Assembly (NCBI GenBank): GCA_030583885.1
Contig: CP129480.1
Coordinates: forward strand, 806,001 to 870,000
DNA length: 64,000 nucleotides
Origin: Anaerolineales bacterium
Lineage (GTDB): Bacteria > Chloroflexota > Anaerolineae > Anaerolineales > Villigracilaceae
Direction: 5' to 3'
Shown: positions 17,038-26,070 of the stretch, piece after piece
Layout of the letters: every line of letters begins with the position of its first letter
How positions within the stretch are numbered: position 1 is the first letter of the stretch
Notes under the pieces: generated by a model
What the model was told of the DNA's origin: nothing
The model's database searches: none
The model's input: the letters and a program-made list of their open reading frames with translations, nothing else
Translations under genes and position numbers: made by a program

Positions 17038-17400
17038 ATGGCAAAAATACTGGTTCATGTAACAAATGGCCCCGAAAACCCTACTCTTGCGGCTTTAGCA
17101 TTTTTGGTCGCTAAAAGTGCAATTGAGGAGGGACATTCTGTTTCACTCTTTCTCGCAGGCGACGCAGTTCAATTAATCCGCGACGCTGTTCTTGATAACC
17201 TGGCGGGACTTGGCACAGGCAAATTGCGCGAACATTATGACGCCATCGTTGCAGGCGGTGGGAAATTCCATATATCAGGCATGTCCAGCAAAGGGCGCGG
17301 CGTAACAGATTCGGATTTGAGCGGCAAACCCGCAGAGTTTGCCATGCCGAATGTTCTCATTCGCTTGTCGTTGGACCATGACCGCATGTTTACATATTAG
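17038..17400 (+). CDS. DsrE/DsrF-like family protein
   Basis: 120 residues starting MAKILVHVTNGPENPT, the typical opening of the DsrE fold, followed by GHSVSLFLAGDAVQL and GGGKFHISGMSSKGRG. The single Cys found at the active site of true sulfur-transfer DsrE/TusD proteins is absent, so sulfur relay is doubtful. These stand-alone members are small cytoplasmic alpha/beta proteins of unclear role. AAGGAG is 6 nt before the ATG. It is followed after 9 nt by a peroxiredoxin-like gene in the same operon, pointing to a redox or sulfur-stress context. Confidence 0.8.
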   Translation: MAKILVHVTNGPENPTLAALAFLVAKSAIEEGHSVSLFLAGDAVQLIRDAVLDNLAGLGTGKLREHYDAIVAGGGKFHISGMSSKGRGVTDSDLSGKPAEFAMPNVLIRLSLDHDRMFTY

Positions 17401-17409
17401 GAGGAAATC

Positions 17410-18087
17410 ATGTCATCAAATTTAGAGTCGCAAATTAAGTCCGCCGAACAGGAATGGATGGGGCATTATAAAAAAGGACCAACTCGTTTACGTTGGACAG
17501 AGATGCCACCTCAAGTTGGCGATACCGCCCCCGATTTTGAAATGCTCGACTCGTCAGGCGCGTCCGTTCGTTTAAGTGATTTCTGGCGTGAACAACCTGC
17601 GCTGATATTATTCTGGCGTCAATTTGGTTGCGGCTGTGGCATGGATCGCGCTCAACGCCTGCAGAATGAGTATACCGATTATGTTTCAGCAGGCGCAAAA
17701 ATAGTTGTTATTGGCCAAGGCGAGCCGGAACGCGCCGCCTTATACGCCCAAAAGTACGGCGTGCCTTGTCCTGTTTTGTGTGACCCCGAAGAACGTGCCT
17801 ATCGAAAATATGGGTGTTTGGAAGGCAAGCCATCCCAGATATTTTTTGACGCGCCGGAAGAATTCCTGCTTTGCGATTATGAGGCAGGCGTTAAGTTGGC
17901 GCAAACGCGCAGGGAGGCAGGTCGTCCAATCGTGGACAATCCTTGGTTAATGCCAAGTGAGTTTGTTGTAGATCGTAGCGGGATTATTCGTCTTATCTAT
18001 CGTTGGCAATATTGCGAAGACTTTCCCAATCCTTTGGTGCATATCGCCGCCATCAAAGAGGCCATTGCGAAAAACGGGAAAGCCTAA
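17410..18087 (+). CDS. peroxiredoxin-like (AhpC/TSA) protein
   Basis: 225 residues. A thioredoxin-fold peroxiredoxin domain is recognised from VGDTAPDFEMLDSSGASVRLSDFW, then ALILFWRQFGCGCGMDRAQ (paired Cys at the position of the peroxidatic site but as C-x-C instead of T-x-x-C), and VIGQGEPERAALYAQKYGVPCPVLCDPE. The missing Thr-x-x-Cys motif suggests thiol-disulfide or peroxiredoxin-like-2 chemistry instead of classical peroxidase activity. AGGAGG lies upstream. It is cotranscribed with the DsrE-like gene. Cytoplasmic; no signal peptide. Confidence 0.8.
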   Translation: MSSNLESQIKSAEQEWMGHYKKGPTRLRWTEMPPQVGDTAPDFEMLDSSGASVRLSDFWREQPALILFWRQFGCGCGMDRAQRLQNEYTDYVSAGAKIVVIGQGEPERAALYAQKYGVPCPVLCDPEERAYRKYGCLEGKPSQIFFDAPEEFLLCDYEAGVKLAQTRREAGRPIVDNPWLMPSEFVVDRSGIIRLIYRWQYCEDFPNPLVHIAAIKEAIAKNGKA

Positions 18088-18105
18088 AGACAAGGAGCGG
18101 GCTAC

Positions 18106-18206
18106 CAAAGCGTCCCGGACGAGCACCACGGTGCGAGACGGCAGGATAATGTACTCCGTCTCGCTTTGCTTACAGAGCGCATGGCTGGGTGGCTTCGCAA
18201 TCCCCT
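18106..18206 (+). repeat. hairpin-bearing dispersed repeat, copy B
   Basis: CCAAAGCGTCCCGG, then a 9-bp perfect stem (18133-18141 with 18156-18164) enclosing CAGGATAATGTACT, then GGGTGGCTTC. Same block order as the copy at 16883, but the stem sequence differs while still pairing. Confidence 0.5.
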
Positions 18207-18257
18207 GTGGGGATGATATTGCGCACCGTTGGGCGGTACCTCCCATGGGATCCCCGC

Positions 18258-18333
18258 ATATATAATGCCCACGGTCACAAATTGCGCTTTCCCGCTTGTA
18301 AAACGCTGCAATTTGTGACCGCACTGGGTATAA
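18258..18333 (+). repeat. palindromic dispersed element, copy 1
   Basis: A 76-bp element with 12-bp perfect arms CGGTCACAAATT (18272-18283) and AATTTGTGACCG (18310-18321), flanked by TATAATGCCCA on the left and CTGGGTATAA on the right. It lies 22 nt upstream of the DinB-like start codon. A second copy lies upstream of panE at 34722. Confidence 0.8.
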
Positions 18334-18355
18334 CGGCAAGGTTGAGGAGATAAAC

Positions 18356-18781
18356 ATGAACCAACAACTGAGGGCAAAACTGGATCGGTCATTCAAACTG
18401 ACCCGCGATCTTGTCATCCATCTGGATGAGACATCCCTGAACCTGGATTTGCCAAACCTGCCGTCCAATCGTATTGCGGGTCAATTGTGGTGCATCGTCG
18501 GCGCTCGTGAAAGTTATACCAAGGCGATCAAGGCGGGTGGCTGGCAGGGATTCTCGTGCAGTCTCACAACGCCGCGCGTGAAGCAGTCTGTGCTTGCCGC
18601 TCTGGAAGAGTCGCATAAACAAATGAACGAAATCGACTTCATGGAGTTGAGCGACCCGCAGATCGGACTTGCATTCGACCTGCTTGAACATGAAGTCCAG
18701 CACCACGGGCAGCTCATCCGCTTTGTCTATGGAAACGGGCTTACTTTCCCGGATAGTTGGAATAAGCGATATACAGTGTAG
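18356..18781 (+). CDS. DinB-like four-helix protein
   Basis: 141 residues, all-helical. The C-terminal helix LLEHEVQHHGQLIRFVYGN carries the histidines that bind a divalent metal in the DinB/YfiT superfamily, and the N-terminal TRDLVIHLDE fits its first helix. Family members include bacillithiol- or mycothiol-dependent transferases and damage-inducible proteins; the substrate here is unknown. GAGGAG is 6 nt before the ATG. The palindromic element at 18258-18333 occupies the promoter region and may supply or control transcription. Confidence 0.75.
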   Translation: MNQQLRAKLDRSFKLTRDLVIHLDETSLNLDLPNLPSNRIAGQLWCIVGARESYTKAIKAGGWQGFSCSLTTPRVKQSVLAALEESHKQMNEIDFMELSDPQIGLAFDLLEHEVQHHGQLIRFVYGNGLTFPDSWNKRYTV

Positions 18782-18821
18782 ATGATGAAAATTGCAGGTC
18801 AATCCATTTATTGAGCAGCCG

Positions 18822-19922
18822 ATGACAAACAACGTGATCACCAGTATCGACCAAATCTCCGTGCAGTGGCTGACGTCGGTGTTGACCAAAAGAGGCGCAC
18901 TGACAGATGGCGTGGTGGAGTCGTTCGAGTTGGGCACGGGGCAGGGGAATTGGTCCACGAGCGCCAATCTGCTTGTGAAATATTCCGTTGATGCGAAGGG
19001 ACAACTTCCCGAGCGGTTGTTCCTGAAAATGGTCGATACCGACACGGGCGACGGCGAATTTTTTACCGATTCGGAAGTTAACTTTTACACCCGTGATTAC
19101 GTGGATGTGGAGAACGCTCCGCTTTTGCGATGGTACGATGCGGAATATTCAGCGGAACTCAATCGGTATCACATCCTTTTGGAGGATGTTTCAGACACCC
19201 ACATCAAGGCGGGGGATAAAGAGCCGACGCTTGAATATGGGCTGGCTCTCGCAGAAGGACTGGCGATCCTGCATGCCCGCTGGTGGGGCGCACAGCGGCT
19301 GGCGGAAGCGGGCGCGCCTGTCCATGATGCGGCGCATATTCAGAATTTTGTGGACATTGCTGAGCCGGGGGTCGAGCATATCTGGAATCGATTCTCCGAT
19401 GAGTTGAATCCGCATTGGCATGATTTGATGCGCGAACTTTTCGCCAAACATCCGCAAGCCATGATTCGACGCGCGCAAGATCTGAACGGCTTTACCATCT
19501 TCCACGGGGATGTCGGTGACGGCAATATTCTCGTCCCGCGTGAGGGGGATGGTCCCATCTATATCATTGACCGCCAGCCTTTTGACTGGGGTCTGACCAC
19601 CTGGCTGGGAGTCTATGACCTGGCGTACGCCATCGTTTTGGATTGGGATATTGACATGCGCAGGCAGTGCGAAATCCCCATGCTGAAACGGTATCACGAA
19701 ACTCTCGTCAAAAACGGCGTGCCCGACTACTCATGGGAGCAATTGTACGATGATTACAAGCTATGTGTGGGGATGTGCATTTATATTGCCACCGAATATT
19801 GTTGCGGCGGATGCGGAACAAGCGAGCGCTGGGTTTCGATCTGGCTGCCGATGATGCAAAGAGCGCTGACCGCCTGCGACGATCTGGATTGCGCTTCAAT
19901 CTGGCGAAGATCATCCTCATGA
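18822..19922 (+). CDS. aminoglycoside-phosphotransferase-like small-molecule kinase
   Basis: 366 residues from the ATG at 18822 (a TTG start at 18792 is also open). The kinase-like fold shows FHGDVGDGNILV, which is the catalytic HGDxxxxN loop of APH enzymes, and YIIDRQPFDWG as the metal-binding Asp block. The C-terminal segment has clustered cysteines (EYCCGGCGTSE), unusual for the family. These enzymes phosphorylate hydroxyl groups of small molecules such as choline, sugars, ecdysteroids or antibiotics; the substrate here is unknown. Its stop overlaps the next gene's ATG. Confidence 0.82.
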   Translation: MTNNVITSIDQISVQWLTSVLTKRGALTDGVVESFELGTGQGNWSTSANLLVKYSVDAKGQLPERLFLKMVDTDTGDGEFFTDSEVNFYTRDYVDVENAPLLRWYDAEYSAELNRYHILLEDVSDTHIKAGDKEPTLEYGLALAEGLAILHARWWGAQRLAEAGAPVHDAAHIQNFVDIAEPGVEHIWNRFSDELNPHWHDLMRELFAKHPQAMIRRAQDLNGFTIFHGDVGDGNILVPREGDGPIYIIDRQPFDWGLTTWLGVYDLAYAIVLDWDIDMRRQCEIPMLKRYHETLVKNGVPDYSWEQLYDDYKLCVGMCIYIATEYCCGGCGTSERWVSIWLPMMQRALTACDDLDCASIWRRSSS

Positions 19923-20575
19923 ATTGTCCCTTGTGCCTGGCGTCCGCTTCGATAACGGACGTGCGCGGCATGGATGCGCGCCGTTATCATCTGTGCGGTA
20001 ACTGCCTGCTGATCTTTGCGGACCCGTCTCATCACCTGTCCCCGGCGGAGGAGAAGGCACGTTACGAAACCCACAATAACAGCATCGAAGATGGAGGCTA
20101 CGTCCAGTTCTTGAACCGTGTCATCCAGCCGATGCTTCCCTATTTGCACAAGGACATGCGTGGACTGGACTATGGAAGTGGACCTGGCCCGGCCTTGTCC
20201 CGGCTTGTCAGGCGGCAGGGCATCGACTGCGAGGATTACGATCCCTTTTTCGGCGACCATCCGCTCCACCCGCCCTATGATTTCGTGTTTTCGACCGAGT
20301 GCTTCGAACACTTCAAGAATCCGCAGGCGGAGATCCAACGTGTCTGCGACTTGTTGAAGCCCGTCGGGTTATTGGGAATCATGACCGAGCGCTGGGCGAC
20401 TCTCGAATCATTTGCAGACTGGTATTACACACAAGACCCGACGCATGTATCGTTTTATCATGCCAACACGTTCGACTTCCTGTGCCGCCGTTTCGGCTTG
20501 ACGGTCCTGTGGCAGGACGGCAGCCGCGTGGTGATCTTTCAGCGCAGCCATATTGCAGATAATCCAGATGAATGA
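19919..20575 (+). CDS. class I SAM methyltransferase with N-terminal zinc knuckle
   Basis: The start ATG at 19919 overlaps the stop of the kinase gene (ATGA), which defines a 218-residue protein. The upstream part of the open frame lies inside that kinase gene and is not coding. It begins MNCPLCLASA and has a second pair CGNC, forming a zinc-binding knuckle. The methyltransferase motif I is LDYGSGPGPALSRL at about 76-90, followed by FSTECFEHFKNP. Substrate unknown. Translational coupling suggests that the kinase and methyltransferase act on the same molecule or pathway. Confidence 0.82.
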   Translation: MNCPLCLASASITDVRGMDARRYHLCGNCLLIFADPSHHLSPAEEKARYETHNNSIEDGGYVQFLNRVIQPMLPYLHKDMRGLDYGSGPGPALSRLVRRQGIDCEDYDPFFGDHPLHPPYDFVFSTECFEHFKNPQAEIQRVCDLLKPVGLLGIMTERWATLESFADWYYTQDPTHVSFYHANTFDFLCRRFGLTVLWQDGSRVVIFQRSHIADNPDE

Positions 20576-20587
20576 GGAGCCGTTCAC

Positions 20588-20956
20588 ATGAGTCCAGCCC
20601 GCATGTCAAAGATGGAATCGGCGATCCGCACCGTCCTTGAGTTCAACGAGGCCTTCAACCGCCACGATGTTGCAGGGATGATGCAGTTGATGAGCGGGGA
20701 TTGTCTCTTCGAGAATACGGATCCCGCTCCTGATGGAACGGTCTATTCGGGGAAGGAAGCGGTTGGTCGGTTCTGGCAGGACTTCTTCCGCGGGTCGCCT
20801 CATGCGCGGATCGAGATCGAGGAGATCTTCGGCTTTGGCAATCGCTGCATCATGCGCTGGCGCTACACCTGGGTGGATGGACATGTCCGTGGCGTGGATG
20901 TGTTCAAGGTGGAGGCCGGCTTGATCTGCGAAAAATTGTCCTATGTGAAAGGGTAG
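20588..20956 (+). CDS. SnoaL-like / NTF2-fold protein
   Basis: 122 residues with the signature of the SnoaL-like polyketide cyclase fold: VLEFNEAFNRHDVAGMMQLM near the start, then GKEAVGRFWQDFF and a C-terminal sheet MRWRYTWVDGHVRGVDVFKV. The fold binds small hydrophobic ligands or catalyses isomerisation or hydrolysis, but many members are uncharacterised. GAGGAG lies 10 nt before the ATG. The gene is closely spaced after the methyltransferase (12 nt) and 2 nt before the next gene, so it sits in the middle of an operon. Confidence 0.8.
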   Translation: MSPARMSKMESAIRTVLEFNEAFNRHDVAGMMQLMSGDCLFENTDPAPDGTVYSGKEAVGRFWQDFFRGSPHARIEIEEIFGFGNRCIMRWRYTWVDGHVRGVDVFKVEAGLICEKLSYVKG

Positions 20957-20958
20957 AT

Positions 20959-21258
20959 ATGAAAACCATCGCATCCCTGTTCGATGAACAGCCCATGCAA
21001 TGGAATTTGCGCGGTGATCCCCATCTTTGGCGGGAGATGCGCGAACATTTTGATGGAGTTCCGCTTCCCTCCTCACCCGATGAGTTGGTTGCCCTCATAG
21101 AATCAGCATTCCGCATCCTGACCGGTCACCCCATCTCCGAGGCGGAGCCGTTTTTCACCGAACGCTATAACACAGGCGGCATGTCCAGCGGCATGCTCCT
21201 TCCAAAGTTTTGGCGGGAGAAGATCATCCCGTTTCTGGTCGAACGCTCGCAAATCTAA
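20959..21258 (+). CDS. unidentified 99-residue protein
   Basis: It starts MKTIASLFDEQPMQWNLRGD and has a conserved-looking C-terminal block YNTGGMSSGMLLPKFW. It has no membrane segment, signal or metal motif. The GGMSSG-x(5)-FW pattern is familiar to me from other short uncharacterised bacterial proteins, but I cannot give it a family name. It directly follows the SnoaL-like gene and probably shares its transcript. Function unknown. Confidence 0.7.
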   Translation: MKTIASLFDEQPMQWNLRGDPHLWREMREHFDGVPLPSSPDELVALIESAFRILTGHPISEAEPFFTERYNTGGMSSGMLLPKFWREKIIPFLVERSQI

Positions 21259-21300
21259 CACATCTCTTACGCCGCGTTGACAATCCGCCGATGCGGCTTT

Positions 21301-21309
21301 TGTTATAAT
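21301..21309 (+). promoter_or_regulatory. extended -10 promoter of clpC
   Basis: TGTTATAAT is a perfect extended -10 element; a TTGACA at 21277-21282 is 21 nt away, too far for a standard -35. The leader to the start codon is about 75 nt and contains an imperfect duplication of GACCGTAGA. Confidence 0.55.
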
Positions 21310-21388
21310 GTTCCCATTGGCTGACCGTAGATCGTGGACCGTAGACAATGGTCCTCCGTCCGTCGTCCGCCAGCGGAGGAACCATCCC

Positions 21389-23863
21389 ATGATGCGATTT
21401 GACAGATTTACCGAGAGAGCCCAGGAAGCCGCCCAGCGCGCCGCGGAGATCATCCAGCGCTACGGCCACAATCAAATAGATACCGAACACATCCTGCTGG
21501 CGCTGATCGAACAGCCCGGCGGTGTGATTCCCCAGATCCTTGAGAAATTGAGCGTCAGCGCCGAAGCGTTGACCGAACGACTCGATGCGACTCTGCGTGC
21601 CAGCCCGAAGGCCAACATCTTCGGCGGCGGCGCGGGACAGATCTTCATCACGCCTCGCGTCAAGCGGATCATTGATCTGGCAAACGAGGAAGCCAACCGC
21701 CTGAAAGATGAGTACATTTCAACGGAACATATTTTTCTGGCGATCCTCACCGAACGCAACACCCCCGCCGCGCGCATCTTGGAATCGGCCGGGCTGACGC
21801 GTGACCGCGTCTACGACGCCATTCAAGACCTGCGCGGCGGGCAGCGTGTAACCGACCCGCAGGCCGAGACGAAATACCGCACCCTCGAAAAATACTCGCG
21901 TGACCTCACCCAGCTTGCGCGCGAAGGCAAACTGGACCCTGTCATCGGACGGGACAAGGAGATTCTGCGTCTCATTCAAATCCTTTCCCGCCGCACGAAG
22001 AACAACCCGGTCTTGATCGGCGAGGCCGGTGTGGGCAAGACCGCCATTGCTGAAGGTCTCGCGCAGAAGATCGCCACCAACGATATTCCCGAGATCCTTT
22101 CAGGCAAGCGCGTGGTTGCGTTGGACCTGGGGGCGATGATCGCAGGCTCCCGTTTCCGCGGCGAGTTTGAAGAACGCCTCAAAGCGGTCATGGACGAAGT
22201 CCAGCGCGCGAAAGGCGATGTCATTCTGATGATCGATGAGTTGCACACGGTTGTCGGAGCAGGAGCAGCCCAGGGCGCGATGGATGCGAGCAACATGCTC
22301 AAGCCTGCGCTGGCGCGCGGCGAACTGCAATGCATCGGCGCGACCACGCTGGACGAGTTCCACAAACACATCGAAAAAGATGCCGCGCTTGAGCGCCGCT
22401 TCGCCCCCATCTTTGTGGACGAGCCGAGCGTGGACGATACCATCAAAATGCTGCAGGGCTTGCGTGATCGTTACGAAGCACACCACAAGGTCCATTTTTC
22501 GGATGAGGCGCTTGTTGCCGCCGCCCGTCTTGCAGACCGCTACGTGACCGACCGTCACCTGCCGGATAAAGCCATTGACCTGATGGATGAAGCCGCTGCG
22601 AAATTGCGCGTGGCGCTCTACTCCATGCCGCCGGACCTCAAGGCGATGAAAACGGATATTGACAAGATGCACGCGGAGGAGGAACAGGCCGGTTTGGAAC
22701 GCGATTACGAACGCGCCGCCCAGAAGAAGGCCGAACGCCTGCGTCTCGAACAGGAATACACTGCCAAACGTGATATCTGGGAGGCGGAGCATCAGCTTGA
22801 TGAAGTGGTGGATGTGGATGACATCGCATCCGTCGTCCATCAGTGGACGGGCATCCCCCTGACGCAGATGATGGAGACCGAATCGGAAAAACTGCTGCAC
22901 ATGGAGGCTCGCCTGCACGAGCGCATCATCGGGCAGGAAGAAGCCATCCATGCCATCTCGGATGCCATCCGCCGCGCGCGTTCCGGTCTCAAAGACCCGG
23001 GCCGCCCGATCGGTTCATTCATCTTCATCGGACCGTCCGGCGTCGGAAAGACCGAACTTGCCAAAGCGCTGGCCTGGTTCATGTTCGATGATGAAGATGC
23101 GCTTGTACGCATCGACATGTCCGAGTATCGCGAACAGCACACGGTCTCGCGTCTCTTCGGCGCGCCTCCGGGATATGTCGGTTATGAGGAAGGCGGCCAA
23201 CTTACCGAGGCTGTACGCAGGCGTCCCTATCGCGTGCTGTTATTTGACGAGATCGAGAAAGCCCATCCCGAGGTCTGGAATGCACTGCTGCAAATTCTGG
23301 ATGACGGGCGCATGACAGATGGTCAGGGCAACGTGGTGGACTTCCGCAACACGGTTCTGATCATGACCTCGAACCTGGGGACTGAATACGTGAAGAAGGG
23401 CGGCACGTTGGGCTTCCTGCCGCACAAATCAGGGGATGAGGATCGCGAGGCGCACAGCAAGATCGAGAAGGCGCTCAAGGATGCATTTCGTCCCGAGTTC
23501 ATCAACCGCATTGACGAGATCATCATGTTCTCGCCGCTCTCCATCGCACAGATGGAGGAGATCGTGGTGCTTCAAATGAAGGAAGTACAGGACCGCTTGA
23601 ACGAGCATGACATCAGCGTGCAACTGACCGATGCCGCCCGTGCCTGGCTTGCCAAGGAAGGCTACGACCCGGCCTTCGGCGCGCGCCCATTGCGCAGAGC
23701 CATTCAGAAGTACGTCGAAAGTCCGCTTTCGGTGGAATTGCTCAGCGGCAAGTACAAAGACGGCGTAACCGTGGTCGTGGATGTGGATGAAAAGGAAAAC
23801 AAGATCGTCTTCCAGACAGCCACGACTTCCGCAAGGAAGACCAGACAAAAAGTGGATGCGTAA
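21389..23863 (+). CDS. clpC: ClpC-type AAA+ unfoldase
   Basis: 824 residues from the ATG at 21389, with GGAGG upstream; the frame open to 21308 is leader. In order: Clp_N double repeat (about 1-145), first AAA+ module with Walker [10 protein letters not shown] and Walker B MIDELH, a short coiled middle domain (about 405-450), second AAA+ module with GPSGVGKTE and [11 protein letters not shown], and the small D2 domain. The middle domain is of ClpC length, much shorter than the ClpB propeller. ClpC feeds unfolded proteins to ClpP or refolds aggregates in the cytoplasm. No mcsA/mcsB or ctsR genes are adjacent. Confidence 0.93.
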   Translation: MMRFDRFTERAQEAAQRAAEIIQRYGHNQIDTEHILLALIEQPGGVIPQILEKLSVSAEALTERLDATLRASPKANIFGGGAGQIFITPRVKRIIDLANEEANRLKDEYISTEHIFLAILTERNTPAARILESAGLTRDRVYDAIQDLRGGQRVTDPQAETKYRTLEKYSRDLTQLAREGKLDPVIGRDKEILRLIQILSRRTKNNPVLIGEAGVGKTAIAEGLAQKIATNDIPEILSGKRVVALDLGAMIAGSRFRGEFEERLKAVMDEVQRAKGDVILMIDELHTVVGAGAAQGAMDASNMLKPALARGELQCIGATTLDEFHKHIEKDAALERRFAPIFVDEPSVDDTIKMLQGLRDRYEAHHKVHFSDEALVAAARLADRYVTDRHLPDKAIDLMDEAAAKLRVALYSMPPDLKAMKTDIDKMHAEEEQAGLERDYERAAQKKAERLRLEQEYTAKRDIWEAEHQLDEVVDVDDIASVVHQWTGIPLTQMMETESEKLLHMEARLHERIIGQEEAIHAISDAIRRARSGLKDPGRPIGSFIFIGPSGVGKTELAKALAWFMFDDEDALVRIDMSEYREQHTVSRLFGAPPGYVGYEEGGQLTEAVRRRPYRVLLFDEIEKAHPEVWNALLQILDDGRMTDGQGNVVDFRNTVLIMTSNLGTEYVKKGGTLGFLPHKSGDEDREAHSKIEKALKDAFRPEFINRIDEIIMFSPLSIAQMEEIVVLQMKEVQDRLNEHDISVQLTDAARAWLAKEGYDPAFGARPLRRAIQKYVESPLSVELLSGKYKDGVTVVVDVDEKENKIVFQTATTSARKTRQKVDA

Positions 23864-23866
23864 CCC

Positions 23867-23904
23867 AAAGCGGCGCGGAACTTTCAAGTTCCGCGCCGCT
23901 TTTA
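23867..23904 (+). terminator. terminator of clpC
   Basis: A 16-bp perfect stem (23867-23882 with 23887-23902) with a 4-nt loop, followed by TTTT, begins 4 nt after the clpC stop. Confidence 0.9.
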
Positions 23905-23978
23905 TCGTCTGAATTTCCTACTCCGCTTTTCACGGATGCGCGGTATCATGGGGCAATCTTTTAATGCCAGAGGAAACC

Positions 23979-25976
23979 ATGACAGAAAATAAATCAAGCA
24001 TGACTGCAATAGGGATCGGGATCGCGGCACTGGTATGCTGTATCTGTGTGCTGGTGGCGGGGATGGCTGGCTATGCCTATTACGCGTTTCAGCAGACGTC
24101 CGAATTCACAGATTTTCCTGTTTTTACAGACGGGGGCACGCCCACGGCTGAGCCTGAGATCACCCGCCCGCCTGTGGATTCGGTCTCCAACGAAACCCTG
24201 CAGACATTGCAGAACACCATTGTCCCGTCGAACGACCCAAGGGAACTGGCCTGCCGCCTGAAAGGATTATGTGACATCCCCGAGGTGATGGCAACCTCCG
24301 CCGCTCCGCGCTCCGTGGGAGATACGAAGCCCTTCTGGGTGCATAACCTGGATACGAACGTGAACAACGAAGTTCAAGCCACCCTGCGGTATATCACTCC
24401 GCATGTTTATTTCTGGGTGCAGGACGGGGTTCAATATAACGAAAACGAAATGAAGGCGCTGGTGGATGAATTCGAGAACAAGATCTACCCCACCAACCGC
24501 GAATTCTTCGGCAGTGAATGGTCGCCCGGCATCGACGGCGATGAGCATATTTACATCCTGTATGCCCGCGGGTTGGGTTTCTCGATCGCGGGATACTTCT
24601 CTTCAGCGGACTCTGTCCACCCGCTGATCCAGGAGTATTCGAACGGCCATGAGATGTTCCTTTTCAATGCGGACAATACCGCGCTGGGCGACAACTTTAC
24701 GTACGGCGTCCTGGCACACGAATTCCAACATATGATCCATTGGAATTTGGACGCCAATGAAACTTCGTGGTTGAATGAAGGGTCTTCTGAACTTGCCGCG
24801 TTTCTGAACGGATATGACCCCGGCGGCTTCGACTGGCTGTACATCAATGATCCGGACCTGCAATTGAACGACTGGCCCAACGATCAAAATGCAACCACGC
24901 CGCATTACGGTGCGGGCTTCCTGTTCATGAACTATTTCCTCAACCGCTTCGGAGAAGATGCGACAAAAGCGCTCGTACGGGACCCTGCCAATGGGTTGGA
25001 GAGTGTGGACGATGTTCTGCGTGAGAGCGCCGCCACTGATCCGCTCACGGGAGAACCCATCACTGCCGATGATTTCTTCATGGATTGGGTGGTGACCAAC
25101 TTCGTACTCGATAGATCCGTGGGTGACGGACGCTATATTTATGATAATTATCCCGGCGCACATCGTGCCTCGGCCACTGAAAGCATCTATGCCTGCCCGC
25201 AGGCGCCCCTTGCGCGCACCGTCCATCAATACGGTGCGGATTATATTGGCATCGAATGCGCGGGCGAGTACACCCTTTCATTCACAGGGTCCACCATTAC
25301 CAAATTATTGCCCGCCGACCCGTACTCCGGTGAGTATGCATTCTGGTCGAACAAGGGCGATGAATCGAACATGACCCTGACGCGCGAGTTCGATTTTACG
25401 AATGTCAGTGCTCCCATTGAGTTGTCATACCGCACCTGGTACGATATTGAAACCGATTGGGATTACCTTTATTTGGAAGTCTCCGAAGACGGCGAGACCT
25501 GGGAGATCATCACCACGCCATCCGGCACCGGCACGAACCCTTCCGGCAATTCCTATGGCTGGGGGTACACCGGCGCCACAAATGGCTGGATCGAAGAGAA
25601 GATAGACCTTTCAAGTTATGCCGGTAAAAACATCTTCATCCGCTTTGAATACATCACCGATGCCGCCGTCAATGGCGAGGGCTTTTTGCTGGATGATGTC
25701 CAGGTGCAGGCGGCAGGCTACAGCTCGGATTTTGAAGCGGATGAGGGAGGCTGGCAGGCGCAGGGATTCGTGCGCGTCCAGAACGTTCTTCCGCAGACCT
25801 TCGGGCTGGCTCTCATCCTGACAGCTGATTCAAGCGTCACCATGGTCCCGCTCGACGAAGACCAGACCGCCGAGATCTCGCTTTCGTTGACATCCGGTGA
25901 AAAGGCGTATCTGGCCGTCTCCGGCACGACCCGCTTCACGCGTGAACTCGCATCCTATCAGGTCGAGATTCGATAA
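23979..25976 (+). CDS. secreted/membrane-anchored zinc metalloprotease, immune-inhibitor-A-like
   Basis: 665 residues from the ATG at 23979 (GAGG at 5 nt; an ATG at 23964 is also in frame). One N-terminal membrane helix (about 12-35) is an anchor or signal. A catalytic domain carries the zinc motif LAHEFQHMIHW followed by WLNEGSSELAAFL, giving HExxH plus a downstream Glu. The C-terminal half has a beta-sandwich with WNEKIDLSS-like and FLLDDVQV blocks, the pattern of the VEG/MAM-type domain in immune inhibitor A peptidases. Probable role: extracellular protein breakdown. It has its own terminator. Confidence 0.85.
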   Translation: MTENKSSMTAIGIGIAALVCCICVLVAGMAGYAYYAFQQTSEFTDFPVFTDGGTPTAEPEITRPPVDSVSNETLQTLQNTIVPSNDPRELACRLKGLCDIPEVMATSAAPRSVGDTKPFWVHNLDTNVNNEVQATLRYITPHVYFWVQDGVQYNENEMKALVDEFENKIYPTNREFFGSEWSPGIDGDEHIYILYARGLGFSIAGYFSSADSVHPLIQEYSNGHEMFLFNADNTALGDNFTYGVLAHEFQHMIHWNLDANETSWLNEGSSELAAFLNGYDPGGFDWLYINDPDLQLNDWPNDQNATTPHYGAGFLFMNYFLNRFGEDATKALVRDPANGLESVDDVLRESAATDPLTGEPITADDFFMDWVVTNFVLDRSVGDGRYIYDNYPGAHRASATESIYACPQAPLARTVHQYGADYIGIECAGEYTLSFTGSTITKLLPADPYSGEYAFWSNKGDESNMTLTREFDFTNVSAPIELSYRTWYDIETDWDYLYLEVSEDGETWEIITTPSGTGTNPSGNSYGWGYTGATNGWIEEKIDLSSYAGKNIFIRFEYITDAAVNGEGFLLDDVQVQAAGYSSDFEADEGGWQAQGFVRVQNVLPQTFGLALILTADSSVTMVPLDEDQTAEISLSLTSGEKAYLAVSGTTRFTRELASYQVEIR

Positions 25977-25985
25977 AGGCAGTGG

Positions 25986-26017
25986 AATGTCCCGCAGTGT
26001 TTTGCGGGACATTTTCT
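25986..26017 (+). terminator. terminator after the metalloprotease gene
   Basis: An 11-bp perfect stem (25986-25996 with 26003-26013) is followed by TTTTCT. Confidence 0.85.
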
Positions 26018-26050
26018 AATTATTTTCATGCTGTTTTTTCCTTCATGACG

Positions 26051-26056
26051 TATAAT
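26051..26056 (+). promoter_or_regulatory. -10 element of the LacI-domain kinase gene
   Basis: TATAAT ends 14 nt before the ATG at 26071. The predicted leader is only about 8 nt and lacks a ribosome-binding site. Confidence 0.5.
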
Positions 26057-26070
26057 CCCATCATCATAGA

